Positions 1-10,047 of a stretch of DNA of 22,376 nucleotides are shown piece by piece (positions within the stretch are counted from its first letter, which is position 1; each line of letters begins with the position of its first letter). The stretch is taken from NCBI GenBank assembly GCA_002633005.1, contig NMRA01000488.1, forward strand, positions 1 to 22,376. The letters run 5' to 3'. Below the pieces are notes generated by a model that was given only the letters and a program-made list of their open reading frames with translations, ran no database searches and was not told the origin of the DNA. A program made the position numbers and the translations under genes. The DNA is from Phoronis australis. Lineage: Eukaryota; Phoronida; Phoronidae.

Positions 1-3000
1 ACAATAACTAGAGGGCGTGCGTGTACTAGTGGTGATAGATTAACAGCCTCGATTTCGCGAGCCCTTTAAGTACATGCTGAAATGGCTTGCAGGCGTGCCA
101 ACTAAACCTGAGATTGCGTAAAAAGGGTGCTTCTATGAGAGGAAGTAAGCACGACCTCATACAAAGGTAAGGTTTGTGATTGTTTTAACGATTATCCCAT
201 GATTATTCTACCGATGCCTGTTAACTGAGGCACTCGCCGATGTCGACTTCGCGGCAGTCAGTCGCCGGCCAGAGTCTGGTTAATCTTTGTATGTTGTGAT
301 ATGTGATACGATACTTGCCGTAGCAATCTAGTCGGGAGAGTCATACCTTGCAGTATTATATGTAGTGTATTAGGAACGATCAGAAGCTGAGGACGCTTGT
401 GCTTTTACCAGTTGTTTACGTGCAGACAGCCACGCATGCGCAATTCAATCACTACTAGTACAGCAGCAACACCGCGAAGAGAATTCTCCGAATAGCCCCA
501 TTATGAACATGTTTTAGTTGTTGTCTATTCTTACGACATTGTTGTGGTCATCATTATCGTAGCTAGGGGACTGGAGTCCACCCTGGGCGAAATTGGAAAA
601 AATGGAAGATGACGCAAATTAGGGGCTTCCATGGGGGAGAGATTTGAGTGGTGGTTGTTTGGGGAAAATAATCCAAGCCACTGATGGTTAACATTGAAAT
701 CTTTTGTCACTTTTTACTAGCGTTTTTTGTTTTATGTTCAGTTTGAGACTCGTAAAGCATACTTTTTACTTGATTGATTCTCTTGAAACTACTGAGATTT
801 TTATAGGTCTGGAGTGGTTATCTAGTTTTGAGAAACGTCTATCTTAGACATGTGTACTGGGCAAAATAAAAAGACTTTGTGTTTCAGTAGCTCTTGTTTT
901 CTTCAAACAGGATGCAGTTTTTTGAAGTGTTGTGTAGAAATGCATCATACACTAAACCTAGCATACCTTCAAGAAACTGTGGTTTTGAGTCCGCCGCATG
1001 AACGGAATTTACATATTGTGAAACTTTTAGCTGGTAAGTCGCAACAACACCCAATTGCTTAAATACTGGTTTGGAAAGTCGGTATCTTGGATATCACTGA
1101 AAGTATTATGTTTTCAATCGTAAATATCCGTACCTGTTATTTTTCTGAAATTGCAAATTCCACTGGCGCACTGCCACCATGCTCAGCCGCTTTTGTGTAG
1201 TACAAGAAGCATTGCGTGACACTTTGTATGTCCAATAACACGACACTTCTCCTCGTATCCACCGTCCTCTTTTCACGTGTGATCTCGAAGATCTTGATTA
1301 GTTTTATTATAAACTTTGCTATTAGTTTTAGAGGACTTTTTCATGCGCATATACAGGGATTTGTCCAGGAGGTCTGAAAAAGGACCAGCATGCACTGCAG
1401 GCAGTGCGTGGGATTCTTAGTCAGTTACGGTGTTTGAAAACTGGCCAAGCAATGGGTAATGGGCACCCTTAATAAGAATAAAAAATGCTTCTCTGAAGTA
1501 TGAGATAGTGATGGGGTTGTATTATTAACTCATAAGTACATTAAAATTGACTTTTTTGATTTCTCTAATCCTATAACAAATTTTTATTTTTGCACCAGCA
1601 AAACTGAAAATCCGCGAAGAAAAAATATCTCATACAGCTTCCCATGATCTCCTTCGTCACTAATGTAGCAAAACGAATGATATTTGTTCTATTTGGCATC
1701 TTGGTCGGTAGATAATTGCACAATCGAGTAGCGCCTCCTAGAGTCTTTTAATCAAACTGACAGTCACAGATTGGTAGAAAAGTGTGTGATTAATGTAAAA
1801 ACTGACAGCACAAAAACTATGAGAGACAAGATTTTTTATTCTCGCGTTGGGCTGAACAAAGACAGCAGTAACAGATGGAAATTAACTCATATTCCAAAAG
1901 AATCCGATATAGATTTGGGAGAGTGATAAAAATGCGTAAAAATGGCCTTAATAATAAGCAGTGAAAATGATATTTTTGTAGGCTAAAATGTGAGGACATA
2001 AAAAATCAAAAAATCCATCCGAACTAGTTTTTCTTGTACGTTATTCTTTCTTCTTTCTGCTATATAGTTATTTTTTTCTATATCGTGAAGCAATGATGTG
2101 TTGTTGCTGACAAAATGTTACCTACTTCCAAGTACTATTATTTGCAATTTTTCGGAAAAATACAGTGGTCGTAAAAAGGGTTAAAAAAACTCGGAAACTC
2201 TTAAAAATTCAGGGTCAGGTTTCTTTTGACAAGGCCAGCTGATGTGCTAAGTTTAAAAAAATTGGTGATTTTGCATATATACCCCACCATCTGGTTTTTA
2301 TATGGAATTGCTCTTAAAGTCCTTCTCTCAAACTGCTCATGTGGTTCCAGAATCCGAAAATACTTACTACATAAAATCTTATTTTCGACACCTTTTCTTT
2401 ATATTCTTTTCGCCTTTCTTGCCAAAAGCGATTTTTTAACAGTATTTGACCCTTCGCTGTAAGCCGGCTGTCATCGGGTATTTCCGTACCCACATTTCCG
2501 GCTCATCAGTTCAAGAACTTGTCCTGAACGCCGCCACTTTTTCCTTGTAACTGAATGTGCTATGGCTTGCTCGAAAAGTCTTCATTATTTTGTTTTATTA
2601 GTAATATCTCGTGATTCGTTTGCATATGTAGTGTATTTATAGTTTGTAGTTAGTGGTCGTTGATTTTTTTTTGGAATGTTACGCGTACTTAGTATGTTAA
2701 AATAGCATTGGTGTTTAGTTCCTTACGTAGGCCGGTCGAACCTAGGAACCAATATGGGTCGAACCAATTTTTTTTCGGTTTTATTTTTTCTCGTTTTGAA
2801 AAAGTACTTTGCTATCATCGGAAAGGTAGTGCATTCTACTCAGTAAAAATCAAAAAAGTATCAAAATCGGGGCAAGCAGTGTAAAGTTATTGCAAGTTTT
2901 GTGGCGAAATTTGGGTCACTTTGCTTGGATCGCGTCGGCCATATTGGAGGACAGCGGGATAAGTTACGAGTTTAAAACTTTGTGTAAATTGTTTTCGCCA

Positions 3001-3840
3001 ACAAATTACGGTGAAATTTAGTTAGACATATCTTTACTTACTATTCTGCACGATTTAACAGTGTTCACCAAATTTCAGCCTCGCAGTTGTTACTCATTAA
3101 GTGATAAATGTGCTCACAATTCCCGTTGGACTTCGTCTCATTTCTGGCGGCACCGACAACATGGCGACATTTGCTGAACTGAAAGGCATGTTCAATCGGC
3201 TACTTTGTAATTTGTGAAGATTTAACGTTGATACATTTTGACAAACGTTGCTACAAAAAAGAAACTTTATTCAATTTTCGTGTTTTTTGTGCAAAAATAT
3301 AAGATATATTCGAATTGTTTTACTGTAAATTTCCCATTCATGTGATCTTACACAAAGCTAAAGAAATAGTTGAAATAATTTTGAAGTGGTTTTTTGTTTG
3401 ACGGTCAACTGCTGTTCAAGACTTGATTCGGTGTCACAAAATGATTCATATTTTTCAAAATTTTAAGTCTCAATTGCTTTCATGTCATGTTTTGTAACTT
3501 ATTGCTTCTTAATTCAGGTTATCAAGTCAACAATATGAATAATCTTAATTTGAGAAATAAGCTATGTTGGATTGTGAAGCTTCAAGCCTCTAATTCTTGT
3601 TCCTTGCAACTTCGTATTTTTTAAATGGTGCTTGTCAAATTCTGGTGTAAGGAAACACTATTCCGTCACCATGGTAATAGTTACATGTATGTCCACTTTC
3701 ATATCATGGAAACTGTTGCTGTTGAATAGTGTTTGTAATGCTAAATGTTGTAAAGTATTGTGCATTTTAAGTTACTTATTATGTTAAAAGTTTGAATCAT
3801 TTTGGGTTAATGAATAAAAAATGATAACATGTTGTATTGG
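1..3840. other. gene-poor AT-rich DNA, no supported gene
   Basis: Only frames under about 80 codons occur here, none with family motifs or convincing splice signals. At 3161 an ATGGCGAC context (YY1-like) opens an 18-codon frame that ends at 3217 without a donor. It could be a 5' untranslated segment, but nothing supports a gene. I see no tRNA, tandem array or transposon ends in this stretch. Confidence 0.5.
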
Positions 3841-3855
3841 ACTTGTCATACTTAT

Positions 3856-3960
3856 GTGCTCGAACGAGCCCCCTTTTTGGAGAACTGGAAAAAGGTCTGC
3901 CTCAGTCACAGAAGCACGAATTCCGAAAAAAGTAGAAAATGAGACAATAATCCACTAGAA
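3856..3960. repeat. dispersed repeat R2, copy 1
   Basis: This stretch aligns by eye with 13536-13620. Both begin with the near-palindrome GCTCGAACGAGCCCC, followed by a purine-rich block and an AAAATGAG...TCCACTA segment with scattered substitutions. Two diverged copies in one window indicate an interspersed repeat. No coding potential or clear terminal repeats were found, so its class is unknown. Confidence 0.5.
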
Positions 3961-4202
3961 GACAGGAAGTACCAAAATTTAATGTCTGCAATTCGTAGCT
4001 CTGAACATACCCACTAAATCTTATAGTAAAAGATAGACTTTCCCAAAAATTCCAGCCCCCCATTCTTTAGGGTTGGTGCGCTCATACAAAATCTGGGAAA
4101 ATCTCTATTGAAAGCCAACAACTTTGCGCAGTTCGCCAGAAGTACCCAAGTTCTAAATAAACCTCGTTTGAGCGAGCGTTGTGGCCAGCGAACAGTTAGA
4201 CC

Positions 4203-4262
4203 CATAGGCGGATTTAGGGGGAGGGCCAGGGGACCCGCCCCCCCCACCCCTTGGCTGCCGCA
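4203..4262 (+). mobile_element. G-run MITE-like element, one end only
   Basis: It starts with CATAGGCGGATTTAGGGGG, the same terminus as at 22351, and is close to the start of the complete 138-bp element at 15194. A C-rich stretch follows, so G-rich and C-rich halves could fold back. I could not find the matching GGATCCGCC end downstream, so this copy looks truncated or diverged. Confidence 0.4.
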
Positions 4263-4887
4263 AAAAAAATAAAACAGTAAGAGCGTAGGGAAATGGTGAG
4301 TATATTAATAAACCCCGGTAATTAAAATTATACGGTTGAAAAGAAGATTTAAATGTGTGCAGTTTTAGTGTTGGAGGGGGGGGGGCTCAAACCCAATTTC
4401 AAGTGTCAAATTCGGAACACGGCGCATTCGTAACGGAGCTATGGCTAAGCCTAAAGTATAGGCTCTCCCGCGATATCCCAGGCGACCGGCAGTGGCGCTG
4501 CGCACTACGACTCCGTTTTCGTCGCCTGCTCCACTCTGCAATGAAGAAAATTTACTTCATTTTTTAAAGAGAATGGAACCTCAGTGACGATGAAAAAACA
4601 GAAGCTGCTGGTAAGATGTGAATTTTAATCGAAGCCTTAGTGAATCACTCAGAAACTCGCAATACTCTCTTTGTCAAACCTTATCTTAAGACGATTTCCA
4701 AAGCAATCACGTCATTATTGCCAACACGAAAAACGGATTTGGTCTTTTGGGCATTTGAAGACTATTTTAAATACGACAAATTTTTTAACAATTGATGGCA
4801 CAAAATATAAAACGTGTAATAAGCATTACGAAAAGAAGTAGGTTTCGCGCGCAAACGCTGTGGACCATAAACAAGTAGGTCTTTTAG

Positions 4888-4965
4888 TATGAGATTGGTG
4901 GTGTAGTGGTAACGCACGCGCTCTCTATGCCCCAGGTCGTGAGTTCGAATCTTTGGTACGTTCAG
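4888..4965 (+). repeat. tRNA-like relic (possible SINE head)
   Basis: A box-A-like TGGTGTAGTGGTAACGC is followed about 35 bases later by a box-B-like GAGTTCGAATCTT, the spacing of a tRNA internal promoter. The acceptor, anticodon and T stems pair poorly, so this is not a working tRNA gene. A tRNA-derived SINE head or an old pseudogene is the best reading. Confidence 0.4.
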
Positions 4966-5154
4966 TTTTTCCTGTTTGACACGTTCTCCCCTCCCGACCT
5001 CCCCCCATTCGGTGCTATGCGCATCTACAATCGTGGTTTAGTTTGCGCAAATGCTAACAGCCGGACAAAATGTTGGGCCCCCCTTGTGATATGCTAGATC
5101 CGCAACTGAGACCTAAGGGTAGCCTTGGCGCAAAGCTGTATAGGCCTACTAACA

Positions 5155-5179
5155 AGCTGTATTTTGACGATAGTCTTCA
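5155..5179 (+). repeat. 25-bp block shared inverted with 12733-12757
   Basis: The block beginning AGCTGTATTTTGACGATAG is identical over 25 bases to the reverse strand of 12733-12757. A 25-base identity 7.6 kb apart is not chance and marks a dispersed repeat whose flanks have diverged. The surrounding 5100-5560 has no gene I can recognise. Confidence 0.45.
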
Positions 5180-5592
5180 CTGGTAGCTGGTGACTGAGGC
5201 TAACTAAGGTCTGCCGCGGCAGTGTGACACAGCCCGTAATTTCATGCAAGTGTCTGAAACTACCATTGAATATATGCAGCATTTATGATTTGACCATTTT
5301 ACTACTTCGACAAAGCAGCTTGCAACCGCATGCATTTACCATTCGCCAGTGTCTGGTCTCGATCCGCACCGGGTCCGATAGGCTGCGGTCCCGAGTCTGG
5401 CAAAATAATTTCTGTCAAAATTTTTCGCCACATTTCTTCAGCAAATTCGATAAAATTGTCCGTAGTTTGATTTTATTAAAATTAAGGCGCGCTGTCGATT
5501 ATTTTATCCCCGTTTGCTGACTGGTAACAGTACAGGCACTGCTCCAGTCGCACTGACGGCGTTTTCTCGGCCTGGGTTCCTGAATGAATTGT

Positions 5593-5645
5593 ACTTCCGG
5601 GTTCGCGGCAAGTTCAAAATGGCGGTGGTTCTTCGGGTGCGAATC
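5593..5645 (+). promoter_or_regulatory. possible promoter and first coding exon of a plus-strand gene
   Basis: An ETS-like ACTTCCGG at 5593 lies just before a YY1-like AAAATGGCGG. The ATG at 5619 opens nine codons (MAVVLRVRI) that run into a good donor, ATC|GTGAGT, after 5645. ETS plus an ATGGCGG start is a common layout for metazoan housekeeping promoters, and the local CpG content is higher than in the flanks. No downstream exon could be identified; the intron would have to span the minus-strand Calx-beta gene. The unspliced frame stops a few codons later. This is a candidate only. Confidence 0.3.
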
Positions 5646-5867
5646 GTGAGTGGCGCGTTCATTTAAACTTTTTTCGAATACGGATCGTGTATTAGTTATG
5701 GGGTAGGTACTTCTTGGATCCTTATAACAACCATGTAATAAGGGTGAACAACGCGTGAGAGAAGGACTTTGAAAACCTAATCAAATTTTTACATCATGAA
5801 GATGTTTTAAGACAAAAACTACTTGACGATTGAAACTACTACACATGCGCATGCGTATTTACTCTAT

Positions 5868-5873
5868 TTTATT
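5868..5873 (-). terminator. candidate poly(A) signal of the Calx-beta gene
   Basis: AATAAA on the minus strand lies about 275 bases beyond the stop codon at 6148. It is a plausible 3' end, though such hexamers also occur by chance in AT-rich DNA. Confidence 0.35.
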
Positions 5874-6147
5874 GTTGTGTTTGATATGTATAAGTACAGT
5901 GGGCCGATGACGTCGAGTATGAATGAACGTTCGAAGTAGGCTGGATGTCTAGCAGAACCCTTGATTTCATTTGGAATTGATCGTACGAGGTCCTTCAAAG
6001 GTTTCGTTGAAAACATAGTGGGTCATTTTAGGACTTATACTTGATGCTCTGATCCAAACCTGGCCATTGCAAAAAGTCTCGACTACAATTTGTCACAAAA
6101 CTTAGCAGAGATTATCGTAGAAAAGATTTTGCATTGCTACCTCTTAA

Positions 6148-7938
6148 TCACATGTAATCTCTTATGACACGTTTCATGGCGTCCTCATCTTTAGTGTGTA
6201 CGGCATTTGTTAATTGCTGGAACAAGCTGTGGCGCGAAATATTGGTGGCTTCTGTTTCACTCAGTTCCATTATCGTCTGCTTAGCCAACTGTCTAAATTG
6301 CTCGTCTGCTTTCAGAGCGTGATCGTGGCTACAGATGATATCATAATTGCTCAGAAATCTTTCGAGTGCTTTCTCATTGTTTGCCCTTGCTATCAATGAT
6401 AATGCGTTTCTCAGATTATCGTGTTTGCTTCTATTCGTGGAAGGAACGTCAGGTAAAAACTTTAATCTTTTCTTCAAAGGTCGACGCAGAGCGTACCAAG
6501 CAGCTAAGCAAATTGCAATGCCTATGACTAAGCCAACAAGGAAACCCCAATATCCGGTCTCCTTTCCTACAATGTGCATCAGTTGAGTTGTTTTGTTTTT
6601 TAGTGTGTCGTTACGTAGTAGTTCGTGGACTGTAGTTTTTGTGTCGTTACGTACATGTAGTAGTTCGTGGACTGTAGTTTTAACAGTAACACGAGATGAA
6701 ATGGGTGTTTGCGTAGGAGTACTGTCATATATTTCTATGCGACTGATCATTTTTTCTTGAATTATTTGAGGAGGATAAGCTTTGTTCAAGATGCCATCTC
6801 CAAACATTACCTCTGCACGGTCTAGTTTTAGAATGAAGTATTCACGAGGCTCATGTAGCGCATCAGTTAATATTTTAACGGTTATTTCCTTTCTTCTCTC
6901 GTCTTCTTTAAATGTCACTTTCGTGTCGTTGAACTTGTAGTCACTGTTTAAGGTGGCACTTCCATTGAGAAGTCGAAGATATATGGTGACTACTCCAAGA
7001 ACACCCCCTTCTCTTGTGATATTGACAGACGCTTCTCCACTATCTTCTGTCACTTCGACGTTTCGAGTTGTCAAAGCAAAGGAACCAGCCGGATGGTCAT
7101 TACCCAAAATAAAGATAAAGCTATTAATTTCTCCGTCCTCTTCTCGTGCAAGTCTGGGCAATATTTCTTTTCTTGTCCCTATGCGAGGATCTTTATAAGA
7201 CAGTGAACAGGAAATTAAAACAACTTTAACATATTCAGTGTTTTCGTGAAGTCGGTCGGACTTCGCACGTATCCTAACTATTTTTGTAAACTCGTGCGGT
7301 TCGAACGTTACCACGCCACCATTGGTCCAGTAATTCATGCCGTCGGCTTGGCTTATAACTGAACTTTTAGTTGATCCTTGCTGATCAAATACCTTATAGC
7401 TGACATTCACCGCGCCCCTACCACCACCACCACGATCAATCGTTACTTTCCCCGTGCTTCGTAAGCCTTCGTCAATGTAGACTCGTCTGGGTGATATGCG
7501 GAACACTCCGTATGGGTCGTCATTTGCCAGTATGGTGAAAGTCATTTTATCCAGCACAGCTGTAGAAGGTGGATGTCCACCATAAAGCAGTATCTCAAAG
7601 CTCTCATTGCGTTCTGGCTCTTTGTCGTTGAAGACTTCCAAATAAAACACAATCTCATTTTGGCTGGGAGAGAACGCTATTTGTCCTATATGTTCTTTCA
7701 TGTCAAAGTGCGGGTAATCATTTGAATCAATCTCGCCGTAAACTTTCCAAGTTAAAAATTCAAGCTGTCTAGTAGAAGTACCGAATCTAAACACTGCTAT
7801 AGGCACAAGTTTTGGTCCGTTTTCGTCTACAATCAAGTCTCTTGATCTGTCAGCAAAACGATAGATGCGATGTATTTGGCAGGTAGTACACCTGAACTCC
7901 GACAAGATAAGCCAAATTACAATACGACAGTTAGTCAT
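6148..7938 (-). CDS. type I membrane protein with three Calx-beta domains
   Basis: A single uninterrupted frame encodes about 596 residues. I start at the ATG at 7938: it has A at -3, begins a hydrophobic signal-like stretch (CRIVIWLILS), and an in-frame TGA lies upstream near 8032 with no other ATG between. Three Calx-beta repeats follow, at about residues 35-141, 143-282 and 283-405. They show the VDENG/IDEG/VTEDSGEA strand starts and the ANDDP/GNDHP domain junctions typical of the fold, which binds Ca2+ in Na/Ca exchangers, FREM/FRAS1 and ADGRV1. Next come a Thr-rich stalk with a duplicated KTTVHELL unit (about 420-445), one transmembrane helix (WGFLVGLVIGIAICLAAWYAL, about 464-484), a basic stop-transfer RRPLKKR and a cytoplasmic tail of about 105 residues that I do not recognise. 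Several N-glycosylation sequons sit in the ectodomain. The frame has no introns, so it could be an intronless gene, a retrogene copy or the terminal exon of a larger protein. Adhesion or matrix contact is inferred, not shown. Confidence 0.8.
   Translation of the reverse strand: MTNCRIVIWLILSEFRCTTCQIHRIYRFADRSRDLIVDENGPKLVPIAVFRFGTSTRQLEFLTWKVYGEIDSNDYPHFDMKEHIGQIAFSPSQNEIVFYLEVFNDKEPERNESFEILLYGGHPPSTAVLDKMTFTILANDDPYGVFRISPRRVYIDEGLRSTGKVTIDRGGGGRGAVNVSYKVFDQQGSTKSSVISQADGMNYWTNGGVVTFEPHEFTKIVRIRAKSDRLHENTEYVKVVLISCSLSYKDPRIGTRKEILPRLAREEDGEINSFIFILGNDHPAGSFALTTRNVEVTEDSGEASVNITREGGVLGVVTIYLRLLNGSATLNSDYKFNDTKVTFKEDERRKEITVKILTDALHEPREYFILKLDRAEVMFGDGILNKAYPPQIIQEKMISRIEIYDSTPTQTPISSRVTVKTTVHELLHVRNDTKTTVHELLRNDTLKNKTTQLMHIVGKETGYWGFLVGLVIGIAICLAAWYALRRPLKKRLKFLPDVPSTNRSKHDNLRNALSLIARANNEKALERFLSNYDIICSHDHALKADEQFRQLAKQTIMELSETEATNISRHSLFQQLTNAVHTKDEDAMKRVIRDYM
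6605..6682 (-). repeat. in-frame tandem duplication in the stalk
   Basis: Two adjacent units of 36 and 42 bases are near-identical apart from a 6-base indel. They encode KTTVHELLRNDT and KTTVHELLHVRNDT. The duplication keeps the frame and lengthens the membrane-proximal stalk, adding a second NDT glycosylation sequon. Confidence 0.75.
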
Positions 7939-7980
7939 TGTAATTACGAGATTGGCTGAAGCATCCGCACATTCGAGCAA

Positions 7981-8374
7981 AAAGCGTCCATTAACTTTTC
8001 TCCCAATACAGCTGTCGCGATCAATGCTGCATCATGTCATTCTACGACATGAAAGCTGCCTTACGTTCAATAAGGAATGCACTTCGCGAGATTGTACAGC
8101 ATGTATACCGAACGACGAGCTCGCGGAACGCGCTTTCATTACAAGCCCTTATCTCAAGCTGCATTTCCAACAATACCAAGTTTGAGGACAAGTAAGGATT
8201 TTCTTTTAGTATCTATATTTGTATTGAGATTTTAGAAATTGTATTTTTAGATGTTTAAAGATATTGTTTCCTTTACTTTCACCTAATTGTAACACAAAAA
8301 GAGTTTTGCTAGTCGAAAGAGTAGGGAGTTGTCAAAGAAGACAATAAAGCCAAATATTTGAAATTAATCGAGAT
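7981..8374. other. upstream flank of the Calx-beta gene
   Basis: This is where the promoter of the minus-strand gene should lie. I see no clear TATA box, and the plus-strand frame across it is a shadow of the gene's 5' end. Nothing else can be supported. Confidence 0.4.
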
Positions 8375-8775
8375 GACCTGGAAAATAATTTTATCTCATA
8401 GGCGTTGAATCTGTCGAGTGCAATACGGTCATGTAATGTTTTCCGTATTCACCTCCCGCACTACTTCAACAGTGACTTCTGACATGGAAAGTTCAAAAGG
8501 TAGGTCAGTCTCGACTCGACGTCGTTAGCCGGTTCTACCATCAAACTTTTCGAAAATAATGCAACTGCAGCACTGTAAATAACATTCAACATACAATCAG
8601 GTCTCAATCGTAATATCTGGAACAAAACTGTTAATTATATGACTATTCTGTCTCAATTTTCAATTGTTAAATATTATATCGTCTGCAACTCAGGCGCCGA
8701 TTCCGCAGGAACAACAATATCATATGTTGCTATTATTTTCAAAAGATGTAACAAGTCCAATGCAAAGTTACTGCT
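8375..8775 (+). repeat. dispersed repeat R1, left part of a split copy
   Basis: It aligns almost throughout with the first ~400 bases of 19569-20066. Shared blocks include TTTTATCTCATA, GTTGAATCTGT, CCGTATTCAC, ACTACTTCAACAGTG, TCGACGTCGTT, TCGTCTGCAACTCAGGCG and CAAGT(C)CAATG. The match stops at AAGTTACTGCT and resumes at 12286, so this copy was broken by the Penelope-like element between. No protein is encoded. The class of the repeat is unknown. Confidence 0.75.
8768..8775 (+). repeat. left copy of 8-bp target-site duplication
   Basis: TTACTGCT here and at 12286-12293 bracket the Penelope-like element exactly where the R1 alignment breaks and resumes, as expected of a target-site duplication. 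Confidence 0.6.
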
Positions 8776-8867
8776 GACTTTCTAAAACCGCTCTGAGGTG
8801 GTGGCGTGTTGCAACTATTATTAAACTCTCTTGGTCTATTTACACCAACCTCTTGTCTATTTACAAT

Positions 8868-8902
8868 GTCACGACGTTTCGGTCGGTCATCGTCAGGTGT
8901 TC
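8868..8902 (-). ncRNA. hammerhead-ribozyme-like core of the Penelope element
   Basis: On the minus strand CTGACGA (8896-8890) fits the CUGANGA core. It is followed nine bases later by GAAA and then CGTC at the expected cleavage triplet, with CAC before and GTG after able to pair as a short stem I. Penelope-like elements are known to carry minimal type I hammerheads near their ends. The stem II segment between the core blocks (TGACCGACC) does not pair well, so this copy is probably inactive. Confidence 0.45.
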
Positions 8903-8959
8903 CCGCGTTCATAGAAGAACGAACACGGATATGTGGTACACTCATGGTGTAATTTTTTT

Positions 8960-9041
8960 GTCCGAGGCAGGATTTGAAGCCACGACTTCTGAAACTACAG
9001 AAAATTCGAGTCCAGCACCTTAACCACTACACCATGGAGTC
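8960..9041 (-). repeat. tRNA-Ser-like class II module inside the Penelope element
   Basis: On the minus strand TGGTGTAGTGGTTAAGG matches a class II tRNA box A, and GGCTTCAAATCCTGCC a box B. Between them lie GGACTCGAA, with CGA in the anticodon position, and a perfect 5-bp variable arm TTCTG/CAGAA. The anticodon and acceptor stems are mismatched, and an A-run rather than a T-run follows, so this is not an active tRNA gene. It may be a SINE inserted in the retroelement or a tRNA-derived part of its 3' region. Confidence 0.5.
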
Positions 9042-9072
9042 ATCCATTTACTTAGAGAGAATTTTATTATAC

Positions 9073-9351
9073 TTAAACCTTCCTAAGTACACTGATCCAG
9101 GTGTCACTTGGTTGTTTGCTTGGCTGACTGAAGACATTGCTTTGAATTTTGATGTACATGGCTTCCTTGATCTTTCTCTTGGTCCAACCTGTTTCACTGC
9201 CAAGTATTCGGATGTTACTCCACTGGATATTGTGTTGTTTCGACCACACGTGTTCTCATTCTGCTACTCCTGATGATGTATTACACTCTCTACAACACCT
9301 CTTATGTTCAGCAATTCTCGTCTCCAGTGGTCTTAAAGTGTACCCAACATG
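9073..9351 (-). pseudogene. Penelope GIY-YIG endonuclease remnant
   Basis: The frame reads HVGYTLRPLETRIAEHKR, then after a gap SGVAE, one in-frame TGA, EHVW, WTKRKIKEAMYI and ends at TAA. This matches the second half of the GIY-YIG domain of Penelope elements, where the VGYT.RPLETRIAEH block carries the catalytic Arg and the KIKEAMYI block the Glu. The domain's N-terminal GIY part is missing, cut at about 9352. The internal stop and the truncation show it is dead. It cleaved target DNA at integration when intact. Confidence 0.75.
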
Positions 9352-9574
9352 ACTCTAGTACCTCAAAATAAATTTTATTATTATATCTTACTTGATTTCA
9401 GTGCCTTTAGTGCACAGCTCATAAAGAAACACGTAAAAATTGAAAAAAATAATAATTATGTACAACGTCACGAGTTGAACCCAAGTCGTTCGGCACACTG
9501 TTCGGATCAGCAACTAAGTGTATAGAGTGAAGTGAAAGTAAAGTATATTTAGCGTCGAGAAGGTTCGTAGAGGG

Positions 9575-9812
9575 ATGAAAAGATGTGTTTGCGGATGCTG
9601 CAGCAACAGCAGTCAGACGGAGAACGTCTCGGTGTTCCCGGGACGCCAAAGTTGCGCAGTAGTGGCATCGCTTCGTGCGCCAAACGAGAGTGTGGGACCT
9701 CGACGTGGACCAAGCGATTCTGTCCGGGGCCACTCTGTGTTCTGCCCACTTTGAGGAGTCGTGTTTCGACTCCAATCAGAGGAGATGTTACGATGAAGGC
9801 CTGGTTCAATAA
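9575..9812 (+). pseudogene. broken THAP-type zinc-finger gene
   Basis: From the ATG at 9575 the frame reads MKRCVCGCCSN...VSVFP. After an extra base near 9635 the homology continues one frame over as DAKVAQ, an in-frame TAG, WHRFVRQTRVWD and LCSAHFEESCF, then stops at TAA (9810). These are the C2CH landmarks of a THAP domain: the first cysteines, the FP, the W/F/R segment and the C-x2-H in CSAHF. THAP domains bind DNA in P-element-type transposases and in host factors. One frameshift and one nonsense codon mean it is not translated as a whole. The C-terminal AVP box is missing. The stop codon lies inside AATAAA. Confidence 0.6.
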
Positions 9813-9846
9813 AGGACAATATTTACTATTCAGAAACATCGGCTCT

Positions 9847-10047
9847 TTATTCAGGATCGTCTGTTGGATGACTGGGTTGACTGGCCGAGCCCGAGGCCGC
9901 TTCTCTCGCGGGAGGATCCAGTTCGTAAGGCCTCAAAGTAGAAAAGTACGCAGCTGAAAACATATCAAACTCGTTCTCGCTTTCGTGCAACCCCATTTCG
10001 TCATCCTGGCCACCATTATCGTACGTTTCTTCATAGTATTTGTTCAT
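9847..10047 (-). CDS. acidic hypothetical ORF facing the THAP remnant
   Basis: Sixty-six codons start at the ATG at 10047, and the frame stays open upstream to about 10100 (adding EFESDNDYEQE). The product is rich in Asp/Glu in its first half, then has FSTLRPYELDPPAREAASG and a Ser/Pro-rich end. The RPYELDP motif recalls the RPY-FEP segment of P2X7-type/transposon-associated proteins, but that is a weak resemblance. It ends tail to tail with the THAP remnant, 34 bases away, and its stop is also embedded in AATAAA. It may be a second gene of a compact transposon. It could also be a chance frame. Confidence 0.3.
   Translation of the reverse strand: MNKYYEETYDNGGQDDEMGLHESENEFDMFSAAYFSTLRPYELDPPAREAASGSASQPSHPTDDPE

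Noticed and set aside
850-1062. 70-codon plus-strand frame
   Set aside because: No family motif, no splice signals, AT-rich background; expected by chance.
1817-2462. Short frames on both strands
   Set aside because: Hydrophobic, Phe/Leu-rich translations typical of AT-rich noncoding DNA.
4014-4247. 77-codon minus-strand frame
   Set aside because: Falls on the R2 and G-run repeats; Pro/Gly runs come from the repeats.
4888-4965. Functional tRNA gene
   Set aside because: Internal boxes are present, but acceptor and anticodon stems do not pair.
6214-7198. Plus-strand frames across the Calx-beta gene
   Set aside because: Antisense shadows of the long minus-strand frame.
9419-9839. Minus-strand frames opposite the THAP remnant
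   Set aside because: They are antisense to THAP homology, and their composition (Cys run, Arg/Ser) is not that of a known family.
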